Positions 9,840 through 19,602 of a DNA stretch of 64,000 nt are shown piece by piece. A model generated the notes under the pieces. The model saw nothing but the letters and a program-made list of their open reading frames with translations, did no database searches and was not told the origin of the DNA. The stretch covers positions 62,001 through 126,000 of the forward strand of contig JAEUIC010000005.1 of the NCBI GenBank assembly GCA_016795285.1. The letters run 5' to 3'. This DNA is from Planctomycetota bacterium (GTDB taxonomy: Bacteria; Planctomycetota; B15-G4; SIAN01). Made by a program: the position numbers and the translations under genes. Positions within the stretch are counted from its first letter, which is position 1. The number at the start of each line of letters is the position of its first letter.

Positions 9840-9990
9840 CCCGCCGGTCGCGACGGACGCGAGTCCGCCGCGCCGGAAGCCCCCGTTTCGACCGACTGCA
9901 CCGTGAAGTTCGCGAGTTCGTGACGTTCCTGACGTTCCCGGATGACCACCCCGCGCCGTGCGGCCGGTGGCGGCCGCAGGAGTGCCTGCG

Positions 9991-10494
9991 TTGGACAGCT
10001 TCAGTTTCTGGTTCTTCGGCGGCTGCGCGCTCGTCGGCGCGACGCTCGTCGCGTTGATGCCGCGGCTCGTGCACTCGGCGTTCTCGCTGGTGCTCGCGCT
10101 GATCGGCGTCGCCGGCCTCTACTGGGGGCTCGGCGCCGACTTCCTCGGCGGCGTGCAGCTGCTGGTCTACGTCGGCGGCATCACCATCCTCTTCATCTAC
10201 GGCATCATGCTCACACCGCGCGACGCGACGCGGACGAAGCTGACGGCGCTGCTCTTCCCCGGCTTGATCGCCGTGGTGCCGGTGGCGGTGATGCTGCACC
10301 TCGCGTGGCAAGGTCTCGCCGTCGCGTTCCACGCGCCGGCCGAGCTCGCCGAGCCGCAGCCGACCGTCGACGCGATCGGCCGCGCCTTCCTGACTCGCGA
10401 CCAGTACCTGATCCCCTTCGAGCTCGCCTCGCTGGTGCTGCTCGCCGCACTGGTCGGCGCCGTCTTCCTCGCGCGCCGCCGGAAGGAGAGCTGA
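9991..10494 (+). CDS. nuoJ: NADH-quinone oxidoreductase subunit J
   Basis: A 167-residue membrane subunit with five hydrophobic segments; the conserved TM3 region reads LLVYVGGITILFIYGIML. I place the start at TTG 9991 because AGGAG (9978-9982) is 8 nt upstream and the protein then begins at its first TM helix. GTG 9958 or GTG 9982 in the same frame would add at most eleven residues. It ends 1 bp before nuoK. Confidence 0.93.
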   Translation: MDSFSFWFFGGCALVGATLVALMPRLVHSAFSLVLALIGVAGLYWGLGADFLGGVQLLVYVGGITILFIYGIMLTPRDATRTKLTALLFPGLIAVVPVAVMLHLAWQGLAVAFHAPAELAEPQPTVDAIGRAFLTRDQYLIPFELASLVLLAALVGAVFLARRRKES

Positions 10495-10495
10495 C

Positions 10496-10801
10496 GTGGA
10501 CCACCTCGCCGGCTACGTGTTCATCGGCGCCGCCATGTTCGTGCTCGGCGTCTTCACCATGGTGACGCGCCGGAACGCCATCTACGTGCTGATGGGCGCC
10601 GAACTGATCCTGAATGCGGCGGCGCTCAACTTCGTCGCCTTCGCCCGCCATCTGGGCAATCGCCTCGACGGGCAGATGTTCGCGATCTTCATCGTCATCC
10701 TCGCGGCGGCGGAGGCCGCGGTGGCGCTCGGGATCGTGCTGCAGATCCACCACCACTTCCCGAGCATCGACGTCAGCAAGCCTGACCGGCTCGGCGACTG
10801 A
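10496..10801 (+). CDS. nuoK: NADH-quinone oxidoreductase subunit K
   Basis: A 101-residue, three-TM subunit starting at GTG 10496 with GGAAGGAG upstream. The two buried glutamates of the proton path are present: Glu36 (MGAELILN) and Glu73 (AAAEAAVALG). Length and placement between nuoJ and nuoL are standard. Confidence 0.96.
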   Translation: MDHLAGYVFIGAAMFVLGVFTMVTRRNAIYVLMGAELILNAAALNFVAFARHLGNRLDGQMFAIFIVILAAAEAAVALGIVLQIHHHFPSIDVSKPDRLGD

Positions 10802-10817
10802 GGGACGGGGAACGCGG

Positions 10818-13034
10818 ATGGACTTCTTCGACGACGGCACCCCCGGCTGGTACGCGCTGGCGATCCTGCTGCTCCCGCTGGCAGGCTTCTGCTTCAACGC
10901 GTTCACCTACCGGACCGAATTCACGCGCAAGCGCGGCCACATCGTCCCGCTGCTGACGATCGGCACCGCGCTCTTCTGCGCGCTGTCGATCTTCAAGCAC
11001 TCGGTGATCGACTACGACGCCGACCACGCCGGCGGCCATGGCACCCACGCGGCGGCCGCGCACGGCGCACCGGCGGACGGGAGCGCCGACGAGCACGCCA
11101 GCGGTGGCGCCGACGGCGAGCACGGCGCCGCGCGCGCCGCGGGGTCGCTCGCCGATCCGCGCTGGCGCTGGTCGAGCAAGGACCACGGCGGCTCCTACCG
11201 GCTGATCGACACCGGGGCGCTGCGCCTCGACGCCGGCATCGCCATCGACCACCTCACGGCGACGATGCTGGTGGTGGTGACGCTGGTCGCCTTCCTCGTC
11301 CACCTCTACTCGACGTCGTACATGCACGGCGACAAGCGCTACAGCCGCTTCTTCGCCTTCCTGCAGCTCTTCAGCTTCTCGATGCTCGGCCTGATCCTGA
11401 CCGACAACCTGCTGCTGCTCTTCTGCTTCTGGGAGCTGGTCGGGCTCTGCTCCTACTTCCTGATCGGCTTCTGGTTCGAGAACGAGGATCCGCCGAAGGC
11501 CTCCATGAAGGCCTTCATGACCAACCGCTTCGGCGACGCCGGATTCCTGGTCGGCATCCTGCTCGTCTACCGGATGTTCGGCACCACCGACCTCTCCGAG
11601 ATCTACTCGAAGATGCAGGCGGTCGCCGAGGGCAGCGCCGCCGTCCCGTCGCTGTTCGGCTGGGAGACCGGCACCCTGCTCACCGTCGCCGGGCTCTGCC
11701 TCTTCATGGGCCCGATGGCGAAGTCGGCGCAGGTGCCGATGCACATCTGGCTGCCCGACGCGATGGCCGGCCCGACGCCGGTCTCCGCCCTGATCCACGC
11801 CGCCACCATGGTCGCCGCCGGCGTCTACATGGTCGGCCGCATCTACTTCTTCTTCACGCCCGACTGCCTCGCGTTCATCGCGGGCATCGGCACCGTGACG
11901 GCGCTGCTCGCCGCGACCATCGGCCTGGTGCACAACAACATCAAGAAGGTGCTGGCCTACTCCACCTGCAGCCAGCTCGGCTACATGATGCTGTCGCTCG
12001 GCGTGGGCGGCTATTCGGCCGGCCTCTTCCACCTCTACACCCACGCCTTCTTCAAGGCGTGCCTCTTCCTCGGTGCCGGCTCGGTGATCCACTCGGTGCA
12101 CACCGAGGACATGCGCGAGATGGGCGGCCTCAAGGAGAAGATGCCCGTCACCTACCGGACGATGCTGATCGCGACCCTCGCGCTGGCGGGCGTCCCGTTC
12201 TTCAGCGGCGCGTTCAGCAAGGAGATGATCGTCGAGCACGCGCTCGTGTGGGGCTTCGGCGCCAACGTCGCGAAGCTGCTCCCCGCGCTGATCGCCATCG
12301 GCGGCGGCGGGCTCACGTTCTTCTACATGATGCGCCTGATCAACCTGACCTTCTTCGGGCAGCCGCGCGATCACCACAAGTTCGACCACGCGCACGAGTC
12401 GCCGCCGGCGATGACCATCCCGCTGCTGGTGCTGGCGTTCCTCTCGCTCTTCTCGGTCGGCTGGCCGATCCCGCTGTTCGGCGGCAAGAAGCTGCCCGAG
12501 TTGCTGGCGCCGCCGCCCGCGCTCGCCTCGATCGCGCTCGGCCACGACGAGCACCACGGCCACGCCGGCTTCGCGCTCGCCTTCGCGGTGCTGGTGATCT
12601 CCTGCGCCGTGCTGTGGGTCGGCTACGTGCTCTACAAGCGGACCTACAAGGAGCGCCGGCCGGGACCCGAGGTGTGGGTCGCGCGTTTCGGCGGCCTCTA
12701 CACGACCGTCACCAACCTCTACTACTTCGACGAGTTCTACCGGGCCACGGTCGTGCGGCTCGGCAACGCGACGGCGCGCGTGCTGGCGATCGTCGACTCG
12801 AAGGTGCTCGACGCGGCGGTGAACGGCGTCGGCGCCGTCGGCCAGCTGGTCGGCAAGGCGTTCGCCCTGTTCGACCGCCTCGTGGTCGACGGCTTGGTGA
12901 ACCTCTGGTGGCACCTGAGCCACGCGATCTCGAAGAAGCTGCGCCGCATCCAGACCGGAAACCTGCAGGACTACCTCGCCTTCGCCGTCGGCGGCATGGC
13001 CTTGGTGACGCTCCTGTTCCTCTTCCTGGCTTGA
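10818..13034 (+). CDS. nuoL: NADH-quinone oxidoreductase subunit L
   Basis: A 738-residue antiporter-like, proton-pumping subunit. Pump signatures include the TM5 glutamate in FCFWELVGLCSYFLIGFW, the TM7 lysine in MAKSAQVPMHIWLPDAM and the long C-terminal lateral region. Between the second TM helix and the conserved core lies an unusual soluble insert (residues about 66-125) rich in His, Asp, Gly and Ala, including HAGGHGTHAAAAHGAP. A second His-rich stretch is near GHDEHHGHAGF. These are not part of the family core and may explain the length (E. coli NuoL has 613 residues). Confidence 0.97.
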   Translation: MDFFDDGTPGWYALAILLLPLAGFCFNAFTYRTEFTRKRGHIVPLLTIGTALFCALSIFKHSVIDYDADHAGGHGTHAAAAHGAPADGSADEHASGGADGEHGAARAAGSLADPRWRWSSKDHGGSYRLIDTGALRLDAGIAIDHLTATMLVVVTLVAFLVHLYSTSYMHGDKRYSRFFAFLQLFSFSMLGLILTDNLLLLFCFWELVGLCSYFLIGFWFENEDPPKASMKAFMTNRFGDAGFLVGILLVYRMFGTTDLSEIYSKMQAVAEGSAAVPSLFGWETGTLLTVAGLCLFMGPMAKSAQVPMHIWLPDAMAGPTPVSALIHAATMVAAGVYMVGRIYFFFTPDCLAFIAGIGTVTALLAATIGLVHNNIKKVLAYSTCSQLGYMMLSLGVGGYSAGLFHLYTHAFFKACLFLGAGSVIHSVHTEDMREMGGLKEKMPVTYRTMLIATLALAGVPFFSGAFSKEMIVEHALVWGFGANVAKLLPALIAIGGGGLTFFYMMRLINLTFFGQPRDHHKFDHAHESPPAMTIPLLVLAFLSLFSVGWPIPLFGGKKLPELLAPPPALASIALGHDEHHGHAGFALAFAVLVISCAVLWVGYVLYKRTYKERRPGPEVWVARFGGLYTTVTNLYYFDEFYRATVVRLGNATARVLAIVDSKVLDAAVNGVGAVGQLVGKAFALFDRLVVDGLVNLWWHLSHAISKKLRRIQTGNLQDYLAFAVGGMALVTLLFLFLA

Positions 13035-13077
13035 GAGCCGGACCGCTCCGGCCTCTCTCCACGGGAACCCTCAAGTC

Positions 13078-14625
13078 ATGATCTCGACGATCGATTCGAC
13101 CCACCTGCTGACCTGGATCACCCTGTCGCCGCTGCTCGGCGTGCTGGCGATCCTCTTCACGCCGCGCGACAAGGCGGACGTCATCAAGACGCTCGCCGCG
13201 GCCTTCACCGGCATCCCGCTCGTCCTGGCGGTCTGGATGTACGTGAAGTTCGACCAGTCGCTGCCGGGCTACCAGCTCTTCGACGACTTCGCCTGGGTCG
13301 AGGCCTTCAACATCCGCTACACGGTGGGCGTCGACGGCCTCTCCTCGCCGCTCGTGCTGCTGACCAGCATCCTCATGTTCTTCGCGGTCTTCTCGTCGTG
13401 GAACACCGAGAAGGGCGTGAAGGGCTACTTCATGCTGCTGCTCTTGCTCGAGGTCGGCGTGAACGGGGTGTTCGTCAGCCTCGACTTCTTCCTCTTCTAC
13501 GTCTACTGGGAGCTGATGCTGCTCCCGATGTACTTCCTGATCGGCATCTGGGGCGGCCCGCGTCGCGAGTACGCCGCCATCAAGTTCTTCCTCTACACGC
13601 TCGCCGGCTCGGTGCTGATGCTGGTCGCGATGATCGCGATGTACCTGCACTCGGGCGCCACCGCGGCCGAGCGCACCTTCAGCCTCATCACGCTGGCGCA
13701 GCGCGGCCAGGACGGGCTCTTCGCGAACGGCCCCATGCTCTTCGGCATGGAGTTCCGCCACTGGCTCTTCCTGTTCCTCTTCATCGGGTTCGCCATCAAG
13801 ATCCCGGTCTTCCCGTTCCACACCTGGCTGCCCGACGCGCACGTCGAGGCGCCGACCGCGATCTCGGTCGTGCTGGCCGGCATCCTGCTCAAGCTCGGCG
13901 GCTACGGCCTGATGCGCATGAACATGAGCATCTTCCCGGACGTCATGTGGGACGGCAGCGGCCCCACCGCCTGGGCCACCGGCATCGCCTTCCTCGGCAT
14001 GGTGAACTGCGTCTACGGCGCGTTCGTCGCCATGGCGCAGACCGACATGAAGAAGCTGGTCGCCTACTCGTCGGTGGCGCACATGGGCTTCGTGCTGCTC
14101 GGCCTCGCGGCGATGAACCAGAACGGCATCGCGGGCGCCAACCTGCAGCTGTTCAACCACGGCACCAGCTCGGCGATGCTCTTCTTGCTGGTCGGCGTCA
14201 TCTACGACCGCGCCCACCACCGCGAGATCGCCCGCTTCGGCGGCCTCGCCAGCCACCTGCCGATGTACGCGAGCCTCGCCTTCCTCGGCATCTTCACGTC
14301 GCTCGGCCTGCCGGGTCTCGCCGGCTTCTGGGGCGAGGCGCTGTCGCTGATCGGCGCCTACCAGCACTTCCCGAAGATCGTGCTGGCCTCGACGATCGGC
14401 CTGATCGTCACCGCCGCCTTCTTCCTGATGATGATCCGCAAGGTCTTCTTCGGTCCGAAGAAGGAGATCTACGCCGGCTACCCCGACCTCACCCTGCGCG
14501 AGTGGGCCTGCCTCACGCCGTTCGGCGTGCTCTGCATCCTGCTCGGCGTCGCGCCCTTCCTGCTCAGCGACTGGATGAAGCCGTCGATCGACGCGCTCGC
14601 CAGCCTCTTCGGCGTGAAGAGCTGA
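13078..14625 (+). CDS. nuoM: NADH-quinone oxidoreductase subunit M
   Basis: A 515-residue antiporter-like pump subunit. The conserved TM5 glutamate is in VYWELMLLPMYFLIGIWGG and the TM7 lysine in AIKIPVFPFHTWLPDAHVEA. About 14 TM helices are expected and the hydrophobicity pattern agrees. It lies 43 bp after nuoL and 37 bp before nuoN. Confidence 0.97.
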   Translation: MISTIDSTHLLTWITLSPLLGVLAILFTPRDKADVIKTLAAAFTGIPLVLAVWMYVKFDQSLPGYQLFDDFAWVEAFNIRYTVGVDGLSSPLVLLTSILMFFAVFSSWNTEKGVKGYFMLLLLLEVGVNGVFVSLDFFLFYVYWELMLLPMYFLIGIWGGPRREYAAIKFFLYTLAGSVLMLVAMIAMYLHSGATAAERTFSLITLAQRGQDGLFANGPMLFGMEFRHWLFLFLFIGFAIKIPVFPFHTWLPDAHVEAPTAISVVLAGILLKLGGYGLMRMNMSIFPDVMWDGSGPTAWATGIAFLGMVNCVYGAFVAMAQTDMKKLVAYSSVAHMGFVLLGLAAMNQNGIAGANLQLFNHGTSSAMLFLLVGVIYDRAHHREIARFGGLASHLPMYASLAFLGIFTSLGLPGLAGFWGEALSLIGAYQHFPKIVLASTIGLIVTAAFFLMMIRKVFFGPKKEIYAGYPDLTLREWACLTPFGVLCILLGVAPFLLSDWMKPSIDALASLFGVKS

Positions 14626-14662
14626 CCTTCCCACCGCCGCCGACCGCTCGCCGGAGCCGACC

Positions 14663-16219
14663 GTGAACCTGAAGGACTACGTGCAAGACCTCTCGCGCCT
14701 GTGGCCGGAGATCATCCTCTCCGTCACCGCGCTCTTGGCGCTGGTGTGCGACCTGCTGATGAAGGGCAAGGAGACGCGCGTCACCGGCTGGGTGACCGCG
14801 ATCGGCGTGCTCTTCACGCTCGGCTGGGTCTGCCGCGACTTCGGCGACGCGGACGGCACCCGCATGTTCGGGATGATGGTGAACGACCGGTTCGCCATGT
14901 TCTTCAAGCTGCTGATCACCTCCGGGCTGCTGGTGGTGACGCTGCTCTCGCTCTTCTTCCGCGGCCTGCAGAAGGACGGCGTCGGCGAGTACTACTCGAT
15001 CCTCGTGATCGCCGCGGTCGGCGCCTGCTTCATGGTCTCGACCGACAACCTGCTGCTGCTCTTCCTCGCGCTCGAGACGCTCTCGATCAGCTCCTACGCG
15101 CTCGCCGGCTTCCTGAAGCGCGACCTGCGCTCGGCCGAGGCGTCGATGAAGTACCTCGTCTTCGGCGCGCTCTCGTCCGGGGCGATGGTCTACGGCTTCT
15201 CGCTGCTCTACGGCTTCGCCGGCAGCCTCGAGCTGCCGCAGATCGCCGCCACCGTCCGCACGCTGCTGCACGGCAGCGGCCACGGCCTCGACGCCGCGGG
15301 GATCGGATGCGCGGTGGCGGTGGTCCTCTCGCTCGCCGGCTTCGGCTACAAGGTCGCCGCCTTCCCGTTCCACTTCTGGAGCCCCGACGTCTACGAGGGC
15401 GCTCCGACGCCCGTCACCACCTTCCTCGCCGTCGTCTCCAAGGTGGCGAGCTTCGGGATGATCCTCCGCTTCTTCGGCGGCATCCCGCACGGCGCCGAGG
15501 GCTCCGCGCCGCTCGCGACCGTCATCGCCGCGATCGCCGTCTGCTCGATGACGTTCGGCAACCTCGCCGCGATGCTGCAGGAGAACACCAAGCGCCTGCT
15601 CGCCTACTCGTCGATCGCCCACTCGGGCTACCTGCTCGCCGGCGTCGCGGCGCTGGTCGCGCCGGGTGCGGCGGGCGCGGTGGCCGGCGGTGACGCGCAT
15701 GGCCACGGAGTCGCCGCGGCGCTCTCCGCCGGCCTCTCGGGCGGACAGGCGGTGACGTTCTATGCGGCCGCCTACCTGCTGATGAACCTCGGCGCCTTCG
15801 CCGTCGTCATCTACCTCTCGAATCGCTTCGGCGCCGAGACGGTGAGCGGCCTCGCCGGTCTCGGCTGGAAGGCGCCGATCGCGTGCGGGACGCTCGTCCT
15901 CTTCCTGCTGTCGCTGACCGGGATCCCGCCGACCGTGGGGTTCGTCGGCAAGTGGTACCTGCTGCAGCCGATCTGGTCGAAGGGGCTGCACTGGCTCGCC
16001 GTGGCGCTGGTCCTGAACTCGATCGTCTCGCTCTTCTACTACTTCCGCCTCGCCCGCAGCCTCTTCCTGAAGGGCGAAGCGGAGGCGCTGGCGAGCCCGC
16101 GCAAGAACGCGTTCGGCGCCGAGATCGCCACCATCGCGGTGGCGCTAGCCGTCGGCACGGTCTGGTTCGGCGTCTCGCTCAGCTGGCTCGCCGACCTGGT
16201 GCTCTCGATCCGGATCTGA
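14663..16219 (+). CDS. nuoN: NADH-quinone oxidoreductase subunit N
   Basis: A 518-residue antiporter-like subunit starting at GTG 14663. The pump glutamate is in LALETLSISSYALAGF and the conserved lysine region is KVAAFPFHFWSPDVYEGAP. A Gly/Ala/His-rich loop (around GGDAHGHGVAAALSAG) sits in the second half. Last gene of the operon; a hairpin overlaps its stop. Confidence 0.97.
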   Translation: MNLKDYVQDLSRLWPEIILSVTALLALVCDLLMKGKETRVTGWVTAIGVLFTLGWVCRDFGDADGTRMFGMMVNDRFAMFFKLLITSGLLVVTLLSLFFRGLQKDGVGEYYSILVIAAVGACFMVSTDNLLLLFLALETLSISSYALAGFLKRDLRSAEASMKYLVFGALSSGAMVYGFSLLYGFAGSLELPQIAATVRTLLHGSGHGLDAAGIGCAVAVVLSLAGFGYKVAAFPFHFWSPDVYEGAPTPVTTFLAVVSKVASFGMILRFFGGIPHGAEGSAPLATVIAAIAVCSMTFGNLAAMLQENTKRLLAYSSIAHSGYLLAGVAALVAPGAAGAVAGGDAHGHGVAAALSAGLSGGQAVTFYAAAYLLMNLGAFAVVIYLSNRFGAETVSGLAGLGWKAPIACGTLVLFLLSLTGIPPTVGFVGKWYLLQPIWSKGLHWLAVALVLNSIVSLFYYFRLARSLFLKGEAEALASPRKNAFGAEIATIAVALAVGTVWFGVSLSWLADLVLSIRI

Positions 16220-16247
16220 GCGGCGCCCCGGCACCGCCGCGCCGCTC
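16218..16247 (+). terminator. Hairpin at the end of the nuo operon
   Basis: A perfect 9-bp inverted repeat GAGCGGCGC/GCGCCGCTC (16218-16226, 16239-16247) with a 12-nt loop begins in the nuoN stop codon. There is no T-run, so this is only a possible termination or 3'-end stability element. Confidence 0.35.
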
Positions 16248-16393
16248 CTCGGCCCGGAGCGCTCCCGCCGTCGCCCCTCGACCGCGCGACGGCGCGCGTC
16301 GCCACGTCTCGTCGCGCTCGCAACGGCGAGCTACCATCGCCGCCCCATCGGCGCGCGCCATCCCGCGCGGCCTCGCGTCCCGCCCGCGGAGGA

Positions 16394-19300
16394 ATGGCCA
16401 TGCGTTGCGTCGCATCCCGTCGGCTCCTGTCGCCCCTCGCCCTCGTCGCCCTCTCGTGCGCCGCCGGGGCGCAGGCCTGGCCGACCGACTTCGTCGCCGA
16501 GGAGATCGGCGCGGGTTGGGATCGCCCGACCTGCATCACCTTCGCCGACCCCGCCAACATGCTGGTCGCGGAGAAGGGGGGCCGCCTCTGGAACGTGCGC
16601 AACGGCGTGAAGCGGCTGACGCCGGTGATCGACCTGCGTGCCGAAGTGCTCGACAACGGCGATCGCGGCCTGCTGACGGTGCTCGCCGACCTCGAGTGGG
16701 ACAGCAACGGCTACATCTACCTCGGCTACATCGTCGACCCCAACGGCGACTCGATCGAGAGCGAGCAGGAGTCGTTCGGCCGGATCGTCCGCTACACGAC
16801 CTACCGCGACGTGAACGGCGACCTCATCGCCGATCCCGCCTCGCGCAAGGCGCTGATCGGCGCGACCTGGACGCGCGGCATCCCGTCGCTCCACCTGTCG
16901 CACTCGATCGGCGACATGCGCTTCGCCAGCGACGGCAGCCTCTTCATCACCACCGGCGACGGCGCCCACTACGACCTCACCGATTCGGGCGGCCACGACC
17001 CCAATGGCTTCGGTCCCGGCAAGTTCGACGCCTCCGAGGACATCGGCGCGTTCCGCTCGCAGTCGATCACGTCGCTCGCCGGCAAGGTGCTGCGCATCGA
17101 CCCGGAGACGGGCCTCGGCCTGCCCGACAACCCCTACTTCACCGGCAACGCCAACGACCATGAGTCGCGCATCTGGGCCACGGGGCTGCGCAACCCGTTC
17201 CGCTTCACGCTGCGGCCCGGCACCGGCATCCCCGAGAAGCTCTACATCGGCGACGTCGGCTGGGGCACGTACGAGGAGATCAACCACGCCCAGCGCAACG
17301 TCGAGAACTTCGGCTGGCCCTGCTTCGAGGGGCCGCGCGTCGAGTCGAGCTACGACAACGCCGACCCGGGCGGCGAGTGCGACGACCCGACCGTGTTCAC
17401 GAAACCGCTCTGGTCGTTCCACCACTCGAACCCCGGCACCCCCGGCTTCACCAGCCAGTGCATCTCCGGCATGCAGGTCTACGAGGGGACCGCCTACCCG
17501 CAGAAGTACTCCGGCCGCCTTTTCTTCTGCGAGTACGCCTCCGACTGGATTCGCACCGTCCGCTTCGTGAACGGCTCCCCGACCGAGGTCGAGCTGTTCG
17601 GCAACAACATCGGCAACCCGGTCGACCTGATCGCCGATCCGACCAGCGGCGACCTGATCTACGTGGCGATCGGCGACAACGCGATCCGTCGCATCCGCTA
17701 CACGAACGCCAACCACCCGCCGGAGATCGTGGCGTCGGCGTCGCCCTACTACGGCCCCGCGCCGCTCACCGTGACGCTCGACGCCAGCGGCTCGACCGAT
17801 CCGGAAGGGCAGCCGCTCGCCTTCTTCTGGGAATTCGGCGACGGCACCACCGGCACCAACGCGGTCGAGACGCACGTCTACCCGCTCGGCATCGACTACA
17901 CCGCGAAGCTCACCGTCACCGACGTCGGCGGCGAGACGGCGACCTGGACGCGACTCATCTCGGTCGACAACACGCCGCCGGCCATCACGCAGATCGTCTC
18001 GCCGCCGCAGCCCTCCTTCTACGTCGACGGCCAGCTGATCAACTTCAGCCTGATCGCCACCGACGCGGAGGACAACGCCGCCGGCCTGCCGCTCGCCGTC
18101 GAGTGGAAGTTCGACCTCGTCCACGACCACCACACCCACCCGTCGTGGCTGAAGCTGTTCGGCGCCAGCGTCAACTGGACCGCGGAGAGCGAAGGACACG
18201 GCACCTGGTACCAGGTCACCGCGAAGGTCACCGACAGCCGCGGCCTGAAGGCGACGCAGCTCTTCGACCTCTACGACCTCGACGCGCACGCCGAGCCGCA
18301 CCTCGACTCGGTGAGCGACGTCGCGCCGCGACTCGGGGTCCCCGTCGAGGCGCGCGCCCACCTCCACTACGCCGGGAAGGGCGCGGCGGAGCTCCTGTTC
18401 GACTGGGGCGACGGCACGCGCGCCCTCTACCACCCCACCCACCTGCAGGAGCGGCGCCCCGACCATCTCTACGCGGCGCCCGGCCTCTACACGCTGCGCG
18501 TCACCGCCAACGACGGCCTCGAGCGCGAGACGGTCGATCAGCCGCTGCAGATCCGGCCGCTCCATCCGTCGGTGGCGATCTTCGCGCCGGTCTCGTCGAA
18601 GCGCTGGATCGACACGGACGAGCAGTGGACGATCGCCACGTCGCTCGCGACGCAGCTGCGCGCGCTCGGCTACGAGGCGGAGATCTTCGTGCCGAGCAGC
18701 CAGCAGGCGCTGCTGAACTGGATGGAGAACTACCGCAACGATTCGCTGCGCGACTACCTGGTGCTGCTCGACATGGCGCCCGCGCTGGTCTACTCGGGCC
18801 AGAACGACGGCTCGCCCGCCGAGGACTGGATCGAGGCGGGGAACGGCATCCTCTGGACCGGTTACAGCCCGTTCGCGTGGTGGATCGCCGAGGACGGCTC
18901 GATCAGCGACGCCGGCGCCAGCTTCACCGCGGCCGACGAGGTGCTCGATGCGGCGACCGCCGGGCTCTGCACCGGCGCCGGCTCGATGCTGCTCCTGCCG
19001 CCCGCGATCGACCTGCCCGACCTCGCCCCCTACGCCGCGACCTACGGCGTGATCCCGAGCCGACTCGGCGCCGGCTGGAGCGAGCAGGTCACGTACGCCG
19101 ACGACGGCACGAGCGGGTCGCTGCGCGCCACCGACGCAGTGCTCTTGCGCAATGCGGCAGGCGGCGAGTACGCGCAGTTCCTGGTGAGCAACGCGAACCT
19201 CCCGAAGCGCGCCGACGTGCTGTTCGACTTCCTGCGCACCCAGCTCTACGTCGGCCGCCCCGCCGGCCCGGCCGCGTTCGGGCTGCTCGATCCGGCGATG

Positions 19301-19573
19301 AAGGAGCAGAACGTGCCGCCGCTGATGGCGACGTTCACCTGGGCCGACAGCGCCGGCGCCACCAGCTGGCTCTTCGAGCTCGCGCTCGACCCGGAGTTCG
19401 CGCACCCGGTGCACGTCGCGGTGCTGCCGAGCGCGGCCCCGTACGACCTGCCGATCGAGCTGCGCCAGTCGCAGAAGTACTGGTGGCGCGTCACTGCCCG
19501 CAACGACTTCGGCACCAGCGGTGCCGACCCGCGCACCTTCACCACCGGCCGCGCCGCCCACAAGCAGCAGTGA
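16394..19573 (+). CDS. Secreted PQQ-type glucose/sorbosone dehydrogenase with PKD modules
   Basis: A 1059-residue exported protein with a signal peptide of about 28 residues (cleavage near AGAQA-WPTD). Residues about 30-435 form a six-bladed beta-propeller of the soluble glucose/sorbosone dehydrogenase family: RPTCITFADPANMLVAEKGG, SIGDMRFASDGSLFITTGDG, IWATGLRNPFRFTLRPGTG and GTYEEIN. A PKD domain follows (about 440-525; EFGDGTTGTNAVETHVYP), then two more PKD-like folds to about 720 (one with FDWGDGTRALYH). A Rossmann/ThuA-like alpha-beta region (about 725-940) comes next, and a fibronectin-like C-terminal module around YWWRVTARNDFGTSG. Such proteins oxidise sugars outside the cytoplasm or are distant, non-catalytic relatives; the substrate is unknown. 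Confidence 0.85.
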   Translation: MAMRCVASRRLLSPLALVALSCAAGAQAWPTDFVAEEIGAGWDRPTCITFADPANMLVAEKGGRLWNVRNGVKRLTPVIDLRAEVLDNGDRGLLTVLADLEWDSNGYIYLGYIVDPNGDSIESEQESFGRIVRYTTYRDVNGDLIADPASRKALIGATWTRGIPSLHLSHSIGDMRFASDGSLFITTGDGAHYDLTDSGGHDPNGFGPGKFDASEDIGAFRSQSITSLAGKVLRIDPETGLGLPDNPYFTGNANDHESRIWATGLRNPFRFTLRPGTGIPEKLYIGDVGWGTYEEINHAQRNVENFGWPCFEGPRVESSYDNADPGGECDDPTVFTKPLWSFHHSNPGTPGFTSQCISGMQVYEGTAYPQKYSGRLFFCEYASDWIRTVRFVNGSPTEVELFGNNIGNPVDLIADPTSGDLIYVAIGDNAIRRIRYTNANHPPEIVASASPYYGPAPLTVTLDASGSTDPEGQPLAFFWEFGDGTTGTNAVETHVYPLGIDYTAKLTVTDVGGETATWTRLISVDNTPPAITQIVSPPQPSFYVDGQLINFSLIATDAEDNAAGLPLAVEWKFDLVHDHHTHPSWLKLFGASVNWTAESEGHGTWYQVTAKVTDSRGLKATQLFDLYDLDAHAEPHLDSVSDVAPRLGVPVEARAHLHYAGKGAAELLFDWGDGTRALYHPTHLQERRPDHLYAAPGLYTLRVTANDGLERETVDQPLQIRPLHPSVAIFAPVSSKRWIDTDEQWTIATSLATQLRALGYEAEIFVPSSQQALLNWMENYRNDSLRDYLVLLDMAPALVYSGQNDGSPAEDWIEAGNGILWTGYSPFAWWIAEDGSISDAGASFTAADEVLDAATAGLCTGAGSMLLLPPAIDLPDLAPYAATYGVIPSRLGAGWSEQVTYADDGTSGSLRATDAVLLRNAAGGEYAQFLVSNANLPKRADVLFDFLRTQLYVGRPAGPAAFGLLDPAMKEQNVPPLMATFTWADSAGATSWLFELALDPEFAHPVHVAVLPSAAPYDLPIELRQSQKYWWRVTARNDFGTSGADPRTFTTGRAAHKQQ

Positions 19574-19602
19574 GCGCGGCACCCGGAGAGTCCTGACGAA
19601 CG

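Noticed and set aside
16331..19582. Very long open frame on the minus strand opposite the PQQ dehydrogenase gene
   Set aside because: The translation is Val/Arg/Gly/Glu-biased with no motifs, as expected from the antisense of a GC-rich gene, and the plus strand encodes a clear secreted enzyme.
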